A stretch of DNA of 64,000 nucleotides from Alphaproteobacteria bacterium (GCA_022822405.1 JAJEBT010000169.1:1-64000); one strand, 5' to 3'. Numbered from the stretch's first letter, positions 46,402 to 56,138 are shown. Translations and numbers: made by a program. Notes: generated by a model not told the origin, from the sequence alone.

Positions 46402-46850
46402 GTTCTTTCGCGGCCCCGCGTCCGAAGTTCCGTGCTGTCCATAATGGTGTTGTGCAGCGGCACAGACCATATAGCACACCTGGCCGGAAAAGGACAGTTG
46501 CGACGCCCCCTTGCCTGCCGTTTCCTCACCGCACACCACAACGGGAGAATGCCGGTTCGGGCCGCGCAGTGCTGAATCTGTGGCGTCAGTGCACCGCGGC
46601 CCGGATCTTGTCTACGGAAACCTGTCATGCTAGTGAATTCTGCCGTGCGGAAGCCGCCGCACCGCCAACTCGTGCTGCGCTTGGCAGTGGAGAACGGTCG
46701 CGACTGCCCTTCCTCCCGGCATCGCCGCCCGCCTTGCAGCCTGCGTCGCCGGAACACGGCCCCGCCACATGTCGGAAAGGCATGCATGTCCCTGATTGCG
46801 GCCACTGCGGTGACAGCTGCCGTGCCCGGCCCAACGTGAAGAGAAACCCG
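46402..46850. other. 449-bp divergent region between secA and argJ
   Basis: Holds the promoters of secA (minus) and argJ (plus). Related alphaproteobacteria often have a parvulin-type peptidyl-prolyl isomerase gene here, but I find no remnant; the small frames have no domain. AAGAGA near 46838 is the argJ ribosome site. Confidence 0.4.
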
Positions 46851-48080
46851 ATGACGACGATTTCGCCTCTGGCGCCGACCGAGTTTCCATCGCTGCCGGC
46901 GGTATCCGGTGTCTCCGTTGCCACTGCCTGCAGTGGCGTGCGCTATTCCGGCAAGCCGGATGTCTTCCTGGCGTCGATGATCCCCGGCACGCAGGCAGCC
47001 GGCGTTCTCACCCGTTCACAGACCGCTGCCGCCCCGGTCGACTGGTGCCGCAAGGTCCTTCGGCGCGGCCGCGCCAGGGCCCTCATCGTCAACTCCGGCA
47101 ATGCCAATGCCTTTACCGGCCTCGAGGGGCGTAAGTCCGTCGAGAGAACCGTGGACAAGGTCGCGGACACACTGAACTGTCCGAAATCCCAGGTGTTCGT
47201 GGCCTCGACAGGGGTCATCGGAGAGACGCTTCCCGACGACCGCATCCGACGGTCCGTTGCCGGCCTCCACGACACCCTCTCTCCTGACGCCTGGCAGGAA
47301 GCGGCAACCGCGATCATGACGACCGATACCTTCCCGAAGGGCGCATGGCGGCGAGCCTCGATCGGGGATACCGAGATCACCCTGACTGGTATCGCGAAGG
47401 GCTCCGGCATGATTGCACCGGACATGGCAACCATGCTTGCCTTCATCTTCAGCGACGCGGCGATCTCGGCGACGGTGCTGCAGAACATCCTGTCGCGTGG
47501 CATCGACCGGTCCTTCAATTCGATCACGGTGGACGGCGACACCTCGACAAGCGACACCGCTCTCCTGTTTGCCACCGGCGCCGCCGGAAACAGGCCGATC
47601 GTTGCCATGAACGATCGCAGGCTCCACGCCTTTCGCACCGCGCTCGACGGTATTCTCGTTGATCTTGCCCACCAGGTCGTCCGTGACGGAGAAGGCGCTA
47701 GCAAGTTCGTCAGCGTCAACGTCAGTGGAGCGCGGTCCGCGCGCGCAGCGAAGAGAATCGCCCTTTCGATCGCCAACTCACCACTGGTCAAGACCGCAAT
47801 TGCCGGCGAAGACGCCAATTGGGGCCGGATCGTGATGGCCGTTGGAAAGTCGGGAGAAAAGGCCGATCGCGACCGCCTCCGCATCAGCATCGGCGGCATT
47901 CGCGTGACCGACGGGGGGCGCGCCGTCCCGGACTATGACGAAGCGCCGGTAGCACGTCACATGCGGGGACGTGAGATAGACATCGATGTCGATCTGCAGA
48001 TCGGCAAGGGCGCGGCCACCGTCTGGACCTGTGATCTCACCCATGGCTACATCTCGATCAATGGGGACTACAGATCTTGA
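46851..48080 (+). CDS. argJ: Bifunctional glutamate N-acetyltransferase / amino-acid acetyltransferase
   Basis: The 409-residue enzyme transfers acetyl from N-acetylornithine to glutamate, closing the arginine cycle. It matures by self-cleavage before the Thr in MIAPDMATMLAFIFSD; the flanking KGSGMIAPDMATM and the beta-chain motif SFNSITVDGDTSTSD are conserved. NSGNANAFTG (about 84-93) lies in the alpha chain. The length is standard. AAGAGAAA precedes ATG 46851. It is followed by mutT, a typical alphaproteobacterial pairing. Confidence 0.97.
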   Translation: MTTISPLAPTEFPSLPAVSGVSVATACSGVRYSGKPDVFLASMIPGTQAAGVLTRSQTAAAPVDWCRKVLRRGRARALIVNSGNANAFTGLEGRKSVERTVDKVADTLNCPKSQVFVASTGVIGETLPDDRIRRSVAGLHDTLSPDAWQEAATAIMTTDTFPKGAWRRASIGDTEITLTGIAKGSGMIAPDMATMLAFIFSDAAISATVLQNILSRGIDRSFNSITVDGDTSTSDTALLFATGAAGNRPIVAMNDRRLHAFRTALDGILVDLAHQVVRDGEGASKFVSVNVSGARSARAAKRIALSIANSPLVKTAIAGEDANWGRIVMAVGKSGEKADRDRLRISIGGIRVTDGGRAVPDYDEAPVARHMRGREIDIDVDLQIGKGAATVWTCDLTHGYISINGDYRS

Positions 48081-48222
48081 CGGGCTCCGCGGGCAGGGCG
48101 GCTTCGCAAACCGTGCCGGCGCCGTCCACCCGGAAGTCCGGTCAAACGCTCTTCTCCACTCGTCCTGATGTCTGGCAGCGGCGCGCGCGGTCAGGAACCT
48201 GTTGCGGCCCGGCACCCCGAAC

Positions 48223-48630
48223 ATGACGGGGCTCCCCATCACGCTCGTCGTTGCGGTCGCGCTGATCGACGTCGATGGCCGCGTGCTGATCAGCCGGCGG
48301 CCGCCCGGAAAGCATCTTGCCGGACTGTGGGAATTTCCGGGCGGCAAGGTCGGTCGCACCGAGGTGCCGGAACAGGCGCTGATCCGGGAGCTTCGCGAGG
48401 AGCTCGGAATCGAGACGGACGAGAGCTGCATCGCGCCCCTGACATTTGCCTCGCACGCCTATGACGAGTTTCATCTGCTGATGCCGCTCTATGTATGCCG
48501 GAAGTGGAAGGGTCGTGCACAACCGATGGAAGGACAGGAGATCAAATGGGTTCGAACCGACCAGATGGCTGCGTACCCGATGCCGCCCGCGGACCGGCCG
48601 CTGGTTGCCATGCTTCGCGACTTCCTCTGA
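48223..48630 (+). CDS. mutT: 8-oxo-dGTP diphosphatase, MutT-type Nudix
   Basis: The 135-residue Nudix hydrolase removes oxidised dGTP from the pool. The Nudix box starts at G41 and fits G-x5-E-x7-RE-x2-EE-x-G: GGKVGRTEVPEQALIRELRE followed by ELGI. ISRRPPGKHLAGLWEFPGGK is typical of MutT. ATG 48223 gives the family N-terminus. It lies about 140 bp downstream of argJ, on the same strand. Confidence 0.92.
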   Translation: MTGLPITLVVAVALIDVDGRVLISRRPPGKHLAGLWEFPGGKVGRTEVPEQALIRELREELGIETDESCIAPLTFASHAYDEFHLLMPLYVCRKWKGRAQPMEGQEIKWVRTDQMAAYPMPPADRPLVAMLRDFL

Positions 48631-48767
48631 AGCTGCCTTCACTCCGTGCCTTCGTCCGAACATGAAAAGACGATGAGGCCCGAGTCCGGTCCCGTTGAAC
48701 CGGCCCCGGCGGGCCCGGATCCGCATCCGCACCCGGGACCGCCGGCTCGCGCGCAGCGGAGCGACGC

Positions 48768-50006
48768 ATGACCGCCGGTGTCCAGAGCGATTCGCACCGC
48801 GGCTGGATCATTGTTGCGATTTCGTTCATCGCGCTCGCCTCCACGTTCGGCGCACGATCTTCCGTCGGCATGGTACTGCCGTCGTGGCGTACAGAACTTG
48901 GCTGGACCGGGTCGGAATCAGCAACCGGAGCGGTGCTGGTCCTCGTCATGATGGCTATTGGCTCGCCAGTTGCGGGCAATTTCATGGATCAATACGGCGC
49001 GCGGCGGATCTTCAGCGGCGGCCTCGTCGCGCTTGCTCTCGGGATCGGGGGCACAGCCTTCGCCACCCAGCCCTTCCACTACTACATCCTGTTCGGATTG
49101 ATCGGCGGCATCGGCTGGGCGTCCGTCTCGATCCCGCTCGTGACCGCAGCGGTGTCGCGCTACTTCACACGAATGCGCGGCCTCGCAGTTGGCATCGCGG
49201 TATCCGGAGCAAGCGGCGGCCAGCTTCCAGTGCTGTCAGCGCTCGGTATCCTGATCGCCACGGTCGGTTGGCGCGACACCTACCTGATCCTCGCGGCAGT
49301 CATGCTGGCGCTCGCCGCCCTCGTCGCCCTGCGGTTCAGGCCCCCCGAAGACGAATCCGCCGGACAGGCGCCCGGCAACAAAACGGGGTCGCTATACGAA
49401 CGACTTGGCTTCCTGTTCGTCAACCGCACGTTCCTGCTTCTGCTCGCGGCGTTCTTTCTGTGCGGCTTCACAACCGCCGGGATTATCGACGTCTATTTCA
49501 TTCCCTATGCCATCACCTGCGGCTACAGCCTCGTCGAGGGATCAGCCGCCTACGGCGTCCACGGGATAGGGAACCTTGTCGGCGTCATATTCTTCTCCTG
49601 GCTGGCCGACCATGCGCACCGACCACGCCTGCTGGCCGGCATGTTCTTCCTTCGCGCCGCAAGTTTCGGGCTCCTCCTGCTGATCGCCGTGGACATCAGG
49701 TTGATGTTCGTGTTCGCGGCCGTGTTCGGCGTGCTGAACTTCGCGACCTTTCCCGTCATTGCGAATATCGTGGTGACCCATATCGGCATCCGCATTCTCG
49801 GCCTCACCCTTGGTCTGCTGTTCGGCGGACACTCGCTGGGCGCCGCCATCGGTGTCGCCAGCGGAGGCTGGATATTCGATCTGACAGCGAGATATGACTG
49901 GATCTGGTGGATGGCGATCCCGCTGGCGGCGCTTGCCGGCGTGTTCGCGATCCTTGTGCATGAGACCCGCACACCCCGCACCATGGCACGCGCCGCGGCA
50001 GCCTGA
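48768..50006 (+). CDS. MFS transporter
   Basis: The 412-residue major facilitator, about 12 helices, resembles the oxalate/formate antiporter and monocarboxylate (OFA/MCP) groups. The N-terminal helix starts at RGWIIVAISFIALASTFGAR; the loop FMDQYGARRIFSGG is the family A-type motif. CGGAGCG before ATG 48768 acts as ribosome site. It is not closely similar in sequence to the MFS carrier at 42293, so it is not a recent duplicate. The substrate is unknown; monocarboxylates are most likely. Confidence 0.86.
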   Translation: MTAGVQSDSHRGWIIVAISFIALASTFGARSSVGMVLPSWRTELGWTGSESATGAVLVLVMMAIGSPVAGNFMDQYGARRIFSGGLVALALGIGGTAFATQPFHYYILFGLIGGIGWASVSIPLVTAAVSRYFTRMRGLAVGIAVSGASGGQLPVLSALGILIATVGWRDTYLILAAVMLALAALVALRFRPPEDESAGQAPGNKTGSLYERLGFLFVNRTFLLLLAAFFLCGFTTAGIIDVYFIPYAITCGYSLVEGSAAYGVHGIGNLVGVIFFSWLADHAHRPRLLAGMFFLRAASFGLLLLIAVDIRLMFVFAAVFGVLNFATFPVIANIVVTHIGIRILGLTLGLLFGGHSLGAAIGVASGGWIFDLTARYDWIWWMAIPLAALAGVFAILVHETRTPRTMARAAAA

Positions 50007-50018
50007 ATTTGCCCACTG

Positions 50019-50921
50019 TCAGGAGCCGGCAGGCTCCCCTGCGGGCCATTCTTTAGTACCGAGCGCTGCGGCAAGCCGCTGACCGGCAGAGCCCGGCCGC
50101 AAAGGCCGAGGCTGCGCGTCGTCGGGCGCCCAGCCGGTCATCCAGATGATCTGGAACGTAGCCGGAATACGCCCGTCCGGACCTCCGTGAACGGCCCGGT
50201 AGCGGTCGGCTGCGGCACCGAGCATGTCGCGCCGCAGAAAGTTGCGGCTACGCTGGAGGACGGCATTGGTTTCGCCCATCGCGCGAAGATCGTGCATCAG
50301 CGCCAGCAGGTCGGAATAGGTAGCGGTGACGGTGTCGACATCGACAACCGGCAGGGCAAAACCCGCACGCTGCATCAACGCGACGGCATCGGGAGGCGCT
50401 GCCATCGGTGATGTGCGCGGACTGGCACCGCCTGTGACCTCGGATTCCGCGCCAAGAAAGGCATCACGCAACTCGATCAGCGTGTCGCCGCCAAGCAGCG
50501 CACCGATGAAGAGGCCGTCCGGCCTGAGGCTGCGACGAATTTGAACGAGCGCGCCCGGGACATCGTTGACCCAGTGCAGGACAAGACGGGACAGGACGAG
50601 GTCAAACGCGCCATCCGCAAAGGGCAGGAATTCGTCGTCGAATGCCACCGCCGGACAGGCCCTGCGGCGCAACATCCCTTCGGCAAGATCCCCACGAACC
50701 AGCAACGCCGACGGCTCATCCACACTGTGTTCCACCGACTCCCCGTGACCCCTGCCGATGTCGAGGACTGCCCGGAAATTCCTGCCGGTATCCCGCAGGC
50801 GCTCGGCCATTTGCTCCGCGATCTCTAGGCGCAGGAAATCGTCCACCGCATCCGAAGCAGCCGCACGGCCACGGTGGCGGCGGACTGCGCGGCGATCGAA
50901 AATCATCGTGCTGTCGGCCAT
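50019..50921 (-). CDS. SAM-dependent methyltransferase, BioC/NDUFAF5-like
   Basis: The 300-residue class I methyltransferase opens with the MIFDRRAVRRHRGRAA block typical of alphaproteobacterial NDUFAF5-like proteins. Motif I reads VLDIGRGHGE (Arg in place of the more usual Cys), the acidic and post-I positions are recognisable, and LSRLVLHWVNDVPGALVQIR is conserved. The mitochondrial homologue hydroxylates an Arg of complex I, so its role here may be respiratory-chain assembly rather than biotin synthesis. Divergent from grxC; convergent with the MFS gene. Confidence 0.85.
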   Translation of the reverse strand: MADSTMIFDRRAVRRHRGRAAASDAVDDFLRLEIAEQMAERLRDTGRNFRAVLDIGRGHGESVEHSVDEPSALLVRGDLAEGMLRRRACPAVAFDDEFLPFADGAFDLVLSRLVLHWVNDVPGALVQIRRSLRPDGLFIGALLGGDTLIELRDAFLGAESEVTGGASPRTSPMAAPPDAVALMQRAGFALPVVDVDTVTATYSDLLALMHDLRAMGETNAVLQRSRNFLRRDMLGAAADRYRAVHGGPDGRIPATFQIIWMTGWAPDDAQPRPLRPGSAGQRLAAALGTKEWPAGEPAGS

Positions 50922-51119
50922 TGAACGGCCTCCCGGCCCCGTGGCCCGTTTTGCACGGCCGAAGCCGCGTCGCCTCCTCCGGACACGCCGCCGCCATTGG
51001 CGAAACGACCGTTTGGTTATACATATACACTAGCACCGCCAGCACAGACCATGCCCAGCTCGGCAATGCTTCAGGCGGGATGACACCGGATTTCTCCACC
51101 GGCAAGCAGGGACAACCCG

Positions 51120-51383
51120 ATGGCACACGTCGAGATCTATTCCAGCATGTTCTGCCCGTTCTGTTTTCGCGCCAAACGCCTCCTGTCGGCGAAAGGCGTC
51201 ACCTTCGATGAGATCGATGTCGACACTGACCCCGGCCGGCGCCGTGAAATGACGGCTCGCGCAGACGGTCGGAAAACTGTGCCACAGATATTCATCGATG
51301 GCACCCATGTCGGCGGCTCCGACGATCTCGCCTCCCTCGACCGATCCGGGGGCCTCGACGAACTGCTAGGCCTCGCCGGATAA
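51120..51383 (+). CDS. grxC: Glutaredoxin 3
   Basis: The 87-residue thioredoxin-fold protein has the active site C12-P-F-C15 (SMFCPFCFRAK), where the family more often has CPYC, and the glutathione-binding TVPQIF-like segment KTVPQIFIDGTHVGG. It reduces disulfides with glutathione. AGGGA lies before ATG 51120. It is 5 bp upstream of the nitrilase-family gene, so the two are in one operon, a conserved alphaproteobacterial arrangement. Confidence 0.94.
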   Translation: MAHVEIYSSMFCPFCFRAKRLLSAKGVTFDEIDVDTDPGRRREMTARADGRKTVPQIFIDGTHVGGSDDLASLDRSGGLDELLGLAG

Positions 51384-51388
51384 CCGTG

Positions 51389-52228
51389 ATGACTGGCATC
51401 CTGCGCCTCGCCTGCGTGCAACTTTGCACCGGAAATGACGTCGCGCGTAATATTGCGGATGCTGAAGACCTCGTGCGCGAAGCAGCCGACACGGGCGCGG
51501 ATCTGGTCTCGCTTCCGGAGTGTGCCGCGCTCATCGAACCGGACCGTGCGGCCTTTCGCCGCAAGGTTGTTCCCGAGACGGAGCACCCGGCGCTGAGCGC
51601 CTTCTCTTCCCTGGCTCGTGAGCTCGGGATCTGGATGCATGTCGGGTCGCTGGCCGTCCGCTGCGGGGACGGCGCCATTGCCAATCGCACGTATCTCATC
51701 GATGGCGGCGGGCATGTGGTTGCCAGATACGATAAGATACACATGTTCGATGTCGACTTGGCGAACGGGGAAACCTTCCGCGAATCGGATTCCTACCGAC
51801 CGGGCACAAAGGCGGTTTTCGCCGATCTCCCGTGGGGCCGGCTCGGGTTGACCATCTGTTACGACGTCCGTTTTCCCACCCTTTACGGGCATCTCGCCCG
51901 CTGCGGCGCGCTTTTCATTGCCGTGCCGTCGGCCTTCACCCGGCGAACCGGCAGCGTCCACTGGGAGGTTCTCCTGCGTGCGCGGGCAATCGAGACCGGT
52001 TCCTGGATCTTCGCTGCCGCGCAGTGTGGCAGCCATGGCGGCGGGCGCGAAAGTTACGGCCATTCGCTGATTGTGGACCCCTGGGGCGAGGTGCTGGCCG
52101 ACGGCGGCGAGGATGTCGGCGTTATCGTGGCCGACATCGATCCGGCACGCACCGCCGAAGCGCGCGAGGCGATCCCGGCACTCGCCAACGCCCGCGACTT
52201 CACACCTGCGACCGTACAGGAGTGCTAG
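51389..52228 (+). CDS. Carbon-nitrogen hydrolase, Nit1/Nit2-like
   Basis: The 279-residue nitrilase-superfamily amidase has the catalytic triad E44 (SLPECAA), K116 (YDKIHMFDVD) and C157 (LTICYDVRFP). The KIHMFDVDL segment is the Nit1/Nit2 signature, so deaminated glutathione amidase or omega-amidase activity is likely. ATG 51389 is preceded directly by an in-frame GTG at 51386 that could also serve. It lies close behind grxC; a glutathione-metabolism link fits. Confidence 0.9.
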   Translation: MTGILRLACVQLCTGNDVARNIADAEDLVREAADTGADLVSLPECAALIEPDRAAFRRKVVPETEHPALSAFSSLARELGIWMHVGSLAVRCGDGAIANRTYLIDGGGHVVARYDKIHMFDVDLANGETFRESDSYRPGTKAVFADLPWGRLGLTICYDVRFPTLYGHLARCGALFIAVPSAFTRRTGSVHWEVLLRARAIETGSWIFAAAQCGSHGGGRESYGHSLIVDPWGEVLADGGEDVGVIVADIDPARTAEAREAIPALANARDFTPATVQEC

Positions 52229-52381
52229 CAGACGGCCGCGCGCGGTTCAGATTCGGTCGATTGTCTCGGGCCAGCAGCGCCCAGTGCGGCACCACCGAAT
52301 GGTTTCCGGCCCGCTGGCAAATTACGGATGGTCGCCGCGGGTCACTGGTCAACATGTCGATCGGAAACATGAAATTGCCGC

Positions 52382-52409
52382 TTGGCAAATGAAGATTTTG
52401 TTCTAATCT
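52382..52409 (+). promoter_or_regulatory. Sigma70-like promoter of the DUF1178 gene
   Basis: TTGGCA (52382-52387), a 16-bp spacer and TAATCT (52404-52409) form a good sigma70-type promoter. The expected start of transcription, around 52416, is next to ATG 52417, so the message would be leaderless or nearly so. Confidence 0.45.
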
Positions 52410-52416
52410 AGGACAC

Positions 52417-52908
52417 ATGATCGTATTTGATGTCACCTGCAAGAACGACCATACCTTCGAGGGCTGGTTCAAGGACAGCGATACCTTTGACCGCCTCGCG
52501 TCGAAGGGCGAGATCGCATGCCCGATCTGCAACGATACAAATGTCAGAAAGGGCCTCGTCGCGCCCCGGCTCGGCGGGATGCGCAAGGGCAAGGACAGCA
52601 TCTCCGCGCCAGAGCCTGCAGAGGCCATGCAGGCAACGGATAACGGCAAGACCGAAGGCGACAAGAAAAAGGCGGATGCCGAAGAGTTCAAGGAATTCCT
52701 CTCCACCGTCCGTGAATTGAAGCGGCACGTGGAAGAGAACAGCACCTATGTCGGCGACCGGTTTCCCGAAGAAGCCCGCAAGATTCACTATGGCGAGACC
52801 GAGCCGCAGTCGATATACGGCGAAGCCACTCCGAAGGAAGCGGCAGAACTCAACGACGAGGGCATCGAGTTTCACCGCATTCCCTGGCCCGCAAAGCCCG
52901 ACGCGTAA
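52417..52908 (+). CDS. DUF1178 family protein
   Basis: The 163-residue protein matches DUF1178, a family almost confined to proteobacteria. MIVFDVTCKNDHTFEGWF at the start and IACPICNDTNVRKG (about 33-46) give a zinc-ribbon-like N-terminal domain; a charged linker and a C-terminal block VGDRFPEEARKIHYGE and GEATPKEAAELNDEGI follow. The function is unknown. It directly follows the nitrilase-family gene with 188 bp between, containing its own promoter. Confidence 0.92.
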   Translation: MIVFDVTCKNDHTFEGWFKDSDTFDRLASKGEIACPICNDTNVRKGLVAPRLGGMRKGKDSISAPEPAEAMQATDNGKTEGDKKKADAEEFKEFLSTVRELKRHVEENSTYVGDRFPEEARKIHYGETEPQSIYGEATPKEAAELNDEGIEFHRIPWPAKPDA

Positions 52909-52944
52909 CCGACCAACGAGTCCCCGGGGACGGCCCCCGCGCGA

Positions 52945-53706
52945 TCACCGGCTCAAGCGCTCGGCCGACAGGATGTAGTTGACCGAGACATTGGCGCTCC
53001 GCCGCCACTCTCCTGCCAGCGGATCGAACGAGAGACCCGAGAGGTCGGTGACTGCGAAGCCGTTCCGCCGCAATGCACGCGCGAGTTCGGAAGGGCGAAC
53101 GAACCTGCGCCAGTCATGCGTCCCGCGCGGCAACCAGCGCAAGAGGTACTCGGCAGCGACAATTCCCTCCAGAAATGCCCGCGGCGTCCGGTTCAGCGTC
53201 GCCGCAACTATCGCCCCGCCGTCGGCAACCGCGGACGCGCAGCATTCGACGAACAGGTCAACATCCGCAACATGCTCCACAACCTCCATGCATACCACGG
53301 CATCGAACTGCTCGCCGGCGTCCCGCATCTCCTCGATGGTGACGCAACGGTAGTCGATATCGACGCCCTCCTCGCGCGCATGCGCCCGTGCAGCGCCGAC
53401 ATTGGCACCCGAGACGTCGATCCCGGTCACTGACGCGCCCATGCGCGCCAACGGCTCCGAAACCAGACCGCCTCCGCATCCGACATCGAGGACCCTGAGA
53501 CCGGCCAGCGCGTCGAACGAACGGCGGTTCCGGCCGAAGACCTTGCACAGGCGATCCCGAATATATTCGAGGCGGACGGGATTGAACCTGTGTAACGGTG
53601 CGAAATCACCGCCGGAATCCCACCATTGACCGGCAAGCGCCGAAAATCGGGCGATCTCCGCCGGATCGACTGTGGTCCGGCCGTCATCGTGTCCGGTTTC
53701 CGCCAT
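52945..53706 (-). CDS. ubiG: 3-demethylubiquinol 3-O-methyltransferase / polyprenyl-hydroxyphenol methylase
   Basis: The 253-residue SAM methyltransferase performs both O-methylations of ubiquinone synthesis. FSALAGQWWDSGGDFAPLHR (about 20-39) and motif I VLDVGCGGGLVSEPLARMG are diagnostic; CMEVVEHVADV and LRWLPRGTHDWRRFVRP follow. AAGGAGA precedes ATG 53706. The longer frame to 54039 is antisense to lysC. It is divergent from lysC. It shows that the organism respires with ubiquinone. Confidence 0.95.
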   Translation of the reverse strand: MAETGHDDGRTTVDPAEIARFSALAGQWWDSGGDFAPLHRFNPVRLEYIRDRLCKVFGRNRRSFDALAGLRVLDVGCGGGLVSEPLARMGASVTGIDVSGANVGAARAHAREEGVDIDYRCVTIEEMRDAGEQFDAVVCMEVVEHVADVDLFVECCASAVADGGAIVAATLNRTPRAFLEGIVAAEYLLRWLPRGTHDWRRFVRPSELARALRRNGFAVTDLSGLSFDPLAGEWRRSANVSVNYILSAERLSR

Positions 53707-53856
53707 CGCCCAGTCTCCTTGCCACAAAACCTGCCTGCGAGTATCTATGCGCCCGCACCGCTCGGGGCAAGCGCGGCATTCCCGCACTGTCTCCGAAACA
53801 CCTGGTTCCCTGCCGGCTTCGCTTCGCCTGCAGGCAGGACCGGACGGATCAGGATC

Positions 53857-55077
53857 ATGGCACGGATCGTACAGAAATTCGGCGGAACCTCGGTTGCCAA
53901 TCTCGACCGCATCCGTGCGGTCGCCGGACGCATCAAGGAGACCATCGAGGCGGGCGACCAGGTCGCCGTCGTGGTCTCGGCAATGGCCGGCGCAACCGAC
54001 CAGCTCGTCGCATGGACGAGGGAACTTTCCCCGATCCACGATGCCCGCGAATACGATGTCGTGGTGTCCTCGGGCGAACAGGTCACTGCCGGGCTCGTCG
54101 CCCTCGCCCTCCAGGCGGAAGGTGTCGACGCTCGATCATGGCTTGGCTGGCAGATCCCGATCGAAACCGACGATGCTCACGGCCGGGCCCGGATCTCTGC
54201 CGTCGATGGCGACGAAATAGTCCGGCGGCTCGGCGGCGGACAGGTCGCGGTCATGGCGGGATTCCAGGGACTTGGCTCCGACGGCCGGGTCACTACGCTG
54301 GGGCGTGGCGGCTCCGACACCTCGGCGGTGGCTCTCGCCGCCGCGATCCGCGCCGACCGGTGCGACATCTTCACCGATGTCAACGGCATCTACACGAGCG
54401 ACCCGCGTATCGTTGCGAAGGCCCGAAAGCTCGATAAGATCACCTATGAGGAGATGCTGGAGTTCGCGTCCTTGGGTGCCAAGGTGCTCCAGCCCCGATC
54501 CGTCGAACTCGCAATGAACCACGGGGTGCGCCTGCAGGTTCGTTCGAGCTTCGATGATGCACCCGGAACCCTGGTAGTCGATGAGGAAGAAGTCGTGGAA
54601 CACGCAGTCGTCAGCGGAATCGCGCACAGCGGCAACGAGGCGAAGATCACGCTGATCCGGGTCCCCGACAGGGTGGGCGTCGCCGCCAGCCTTTTCGGCT
54701 CGCTGGCCGCCACCAACATCAATGTCGACATGATCGTCCAGAACGTCTCGGAAGACGGCAACACGACTGATCTCACCTTCACCGTGTCGCAACCCGACAT
54801 GGAGCGCACACTCCGGTTGGTCGAGGACAAACGGGAAGAACTCGGCTTCGAGCGCGTCGTCGGCGATGCGGACGTCGTGAAGATATCGGTGATCGGGGTA
54901 GGCATGCGCAGCCATGCCGGCGTGGCAACGACGATGTTCTCTGCGCTGGCCGAGTGCGGAATTAATATTCAGGTCATTTCGACGTCAGAAATCAAGATCA
55001 GCGTCCTCGTTGCCAGCACCTACACGGAGCTGGCCCTTCGGTCGCTCCACAGCGCTTACGGGCTCGACGCGAAATGA
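53857..55077 (+). CDS. lysC: Aspartate kinase
   Basis: The 406-residue enzyme phosphorylates aspartate for lysine, threonine and methionine synthesis. KFGGTSV (7-13), the GRGGSDTSAVALAAAI stretch and two C-terminal ACT domains (from about 265, including the regulatory MIVQNVSEDGNTTDLTFTV) are intact, so feedback control by lysine and/or threonine is likely. ATG 53857 lies just after AGGATC. The ATGA overlap with the next gene couples translation. Confidence 0.96.
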   Translation: MARIVQKFGGTSVANLDRIRAVAGRIKETIEAGDQVAVVVSAMAGATDQLVAWTRELSPIHDAREYDVVVSSGEQVTAGLVALALQAEGVDARSWLGWQIPIETDDAHGRARISAVDGDEIVRRLGGGQVAVMAGFQGLGSDGRVTTLGRGGSDTSAVALAAAIRADRCDIFTDVNGIYTSDPRIVAKARKLDKITYEEMLEFASLGAKVLQPRSVELAMNHGVRLQVRSSFDDAPGTLVVDEEEVVEHAVVSGIAHSGNEAKITLIRVPDRVGVAASLFGSLAATNINVDMIVQNVSEDGNTTDLTFTVSQPDMERTLRLVEDKREELGFERVVGDADVVKISVIGVGMRSHAGVATTMFSALAECGINIQVISTSEIKISVLVASTYTELALRSLHSAYGLDAK

Positions 55078-56138
55078 GCGCGCCGACGCAGGGCGTCGAC
55101 GCCGACGCCACGGCCTCGCGAGCCCAGCTGGATGCGCTGTGGAAATCCGGACAGGATTTCCTCGGCGTGCCGCTCGCCATTCTCGGAGGCGCCATGACCT
55201 GGGTTTCGGAACGGAACCTCGTTTCGGCCCTATCCAACGCCGGCGGATTCGGCGTCATCGCCTGTGGCGCCATGACTCCCGAAATGCTGGCGGAGGAAAT
55301 CTCTGAAACCTTCGCGCGCACGGATAGGCCATTCGGCGTCAACCTGATCACCATGCACCCCGAACTCGACCGGCTTATCGAGGTCTGCCTCGAACAGAAG
55401 GTCACCCACATTATTCTCGCTGGTGGTCTCCCCGGCGCTCCGAGAATCGCGCAGGTCAAGGACGGCGGCGCGCGGGCCATCTGCTTTGCCGCCACACTCG
55501 CAATTGCGCGGCGCCTAGTACGTCAAGGCGCCGACGCCATCATTGTCGAGGGAGCCGAGGCGGGCGGCCATATCGGCCCAGTCTCCACGACGGTTCTCGC
55601 GCAGGAAATATTGCCGCATCTTCGCGACGTACCCGTGTTCGTGGCCGGAGGGATCGGGCGCGGTGACGCGATAGTGGCCTATCTCGAGATGGGCGCTGCC
55701 GGTTGCCAGCTTGGCACGCGCTTCGTCTGCGCCTGCGAATCCATCGCCCATGACCGTTTCAAGCAGGCCTTCATTCGTGCCGCCGCCCGCGACGCCGTAC
55801 CGTCCGTCCAGCTAGATCCGGGATTTCCGGTGATTCCTGTCCGAGCACTGCAGAACGCGGCGACCCGCGAATTCCAGGACCTGCAGCGCGATGTCATTGC
55901 GGCCTTTCGGCGCGGGGAGATTGCCCAGGAAGAAGCCCAACTCCAAATCGAGCATTTCTGGGCGGGCGCGCTTCGCCGTGCTGCAATCGACGGCGATGTC
56001 GAGACCGGTTCGATGATGGCCGGCCAGAGCGTGGGCATGGTGAACGGGATTCAGCCGGTGGCCAATATCCTTGAGGAACTGGTGGATCAGGCGGTAGCGG
56101 CCTTGGCTGGCAGAGTGGTACCCGGATCGTCCCACTGA
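55074..56138 (+). CDS. NAD(P)H-dependent flavin oxidoreductase / nitronate monooxygenase family
   Basis: The 354-residue FMN TIM-barrel enzyme matches the 2-nitropropane dioxygenase family. PLAILGGAMTWVSERNLVSA near the N-terminus and EGAEAGGHIGPVSTTVLAQE, with the catalytic His (GGHIG), are conserved. VPVFVAGGIGRGDAI and GCQLGTRFVC bind FMN phosphate. Start ATG 55074 overlaps the lysC stop. Its role next to lysC is unclear; nitronate detoxification or quinone reduction is possible. Confidence 0.9.
   Translation: MSAPTQGVDADATASRAQLDALWKSGQDFLGVPLAILGGAMTWVSERNLVSALSNAGGFGVIACGAMTPEMLAEEISETFARTDRPFGVNLITMHPELDRLIEVCLEQKVTHIILAGGLPGAPRIAQVKDGGARAICFAATLAIARRLVRQGADAIIVEGAEAGGHIGPVSTTVLAQEILPHLRDVPVFVAGGIGRGDAIVAYLEMGAAGCQLGTRFVCACESIAHDRFKQAFIRAAARDAVPSVQLDPGFPVIPVRALQNAATREFQDLQRDVIAAFRRGEIAQEEAQLQIEHFWAGALRRAAIDGDVETGSMMAGQSVGMVNGIQPVANILEELVDQAVAALAGRVVPGSSH

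Noticed and set aside
44728-46575. 615-codon open frame on the plus strand opposite secA
   Set aside because: Antisense to conserved secA codons; no family match and no ribosome site.
46627-46839. 70-codon plus-strand frame between secA and argJ
   Set aside because: Does not resemble the parvulin expected there; no domain, weak start.
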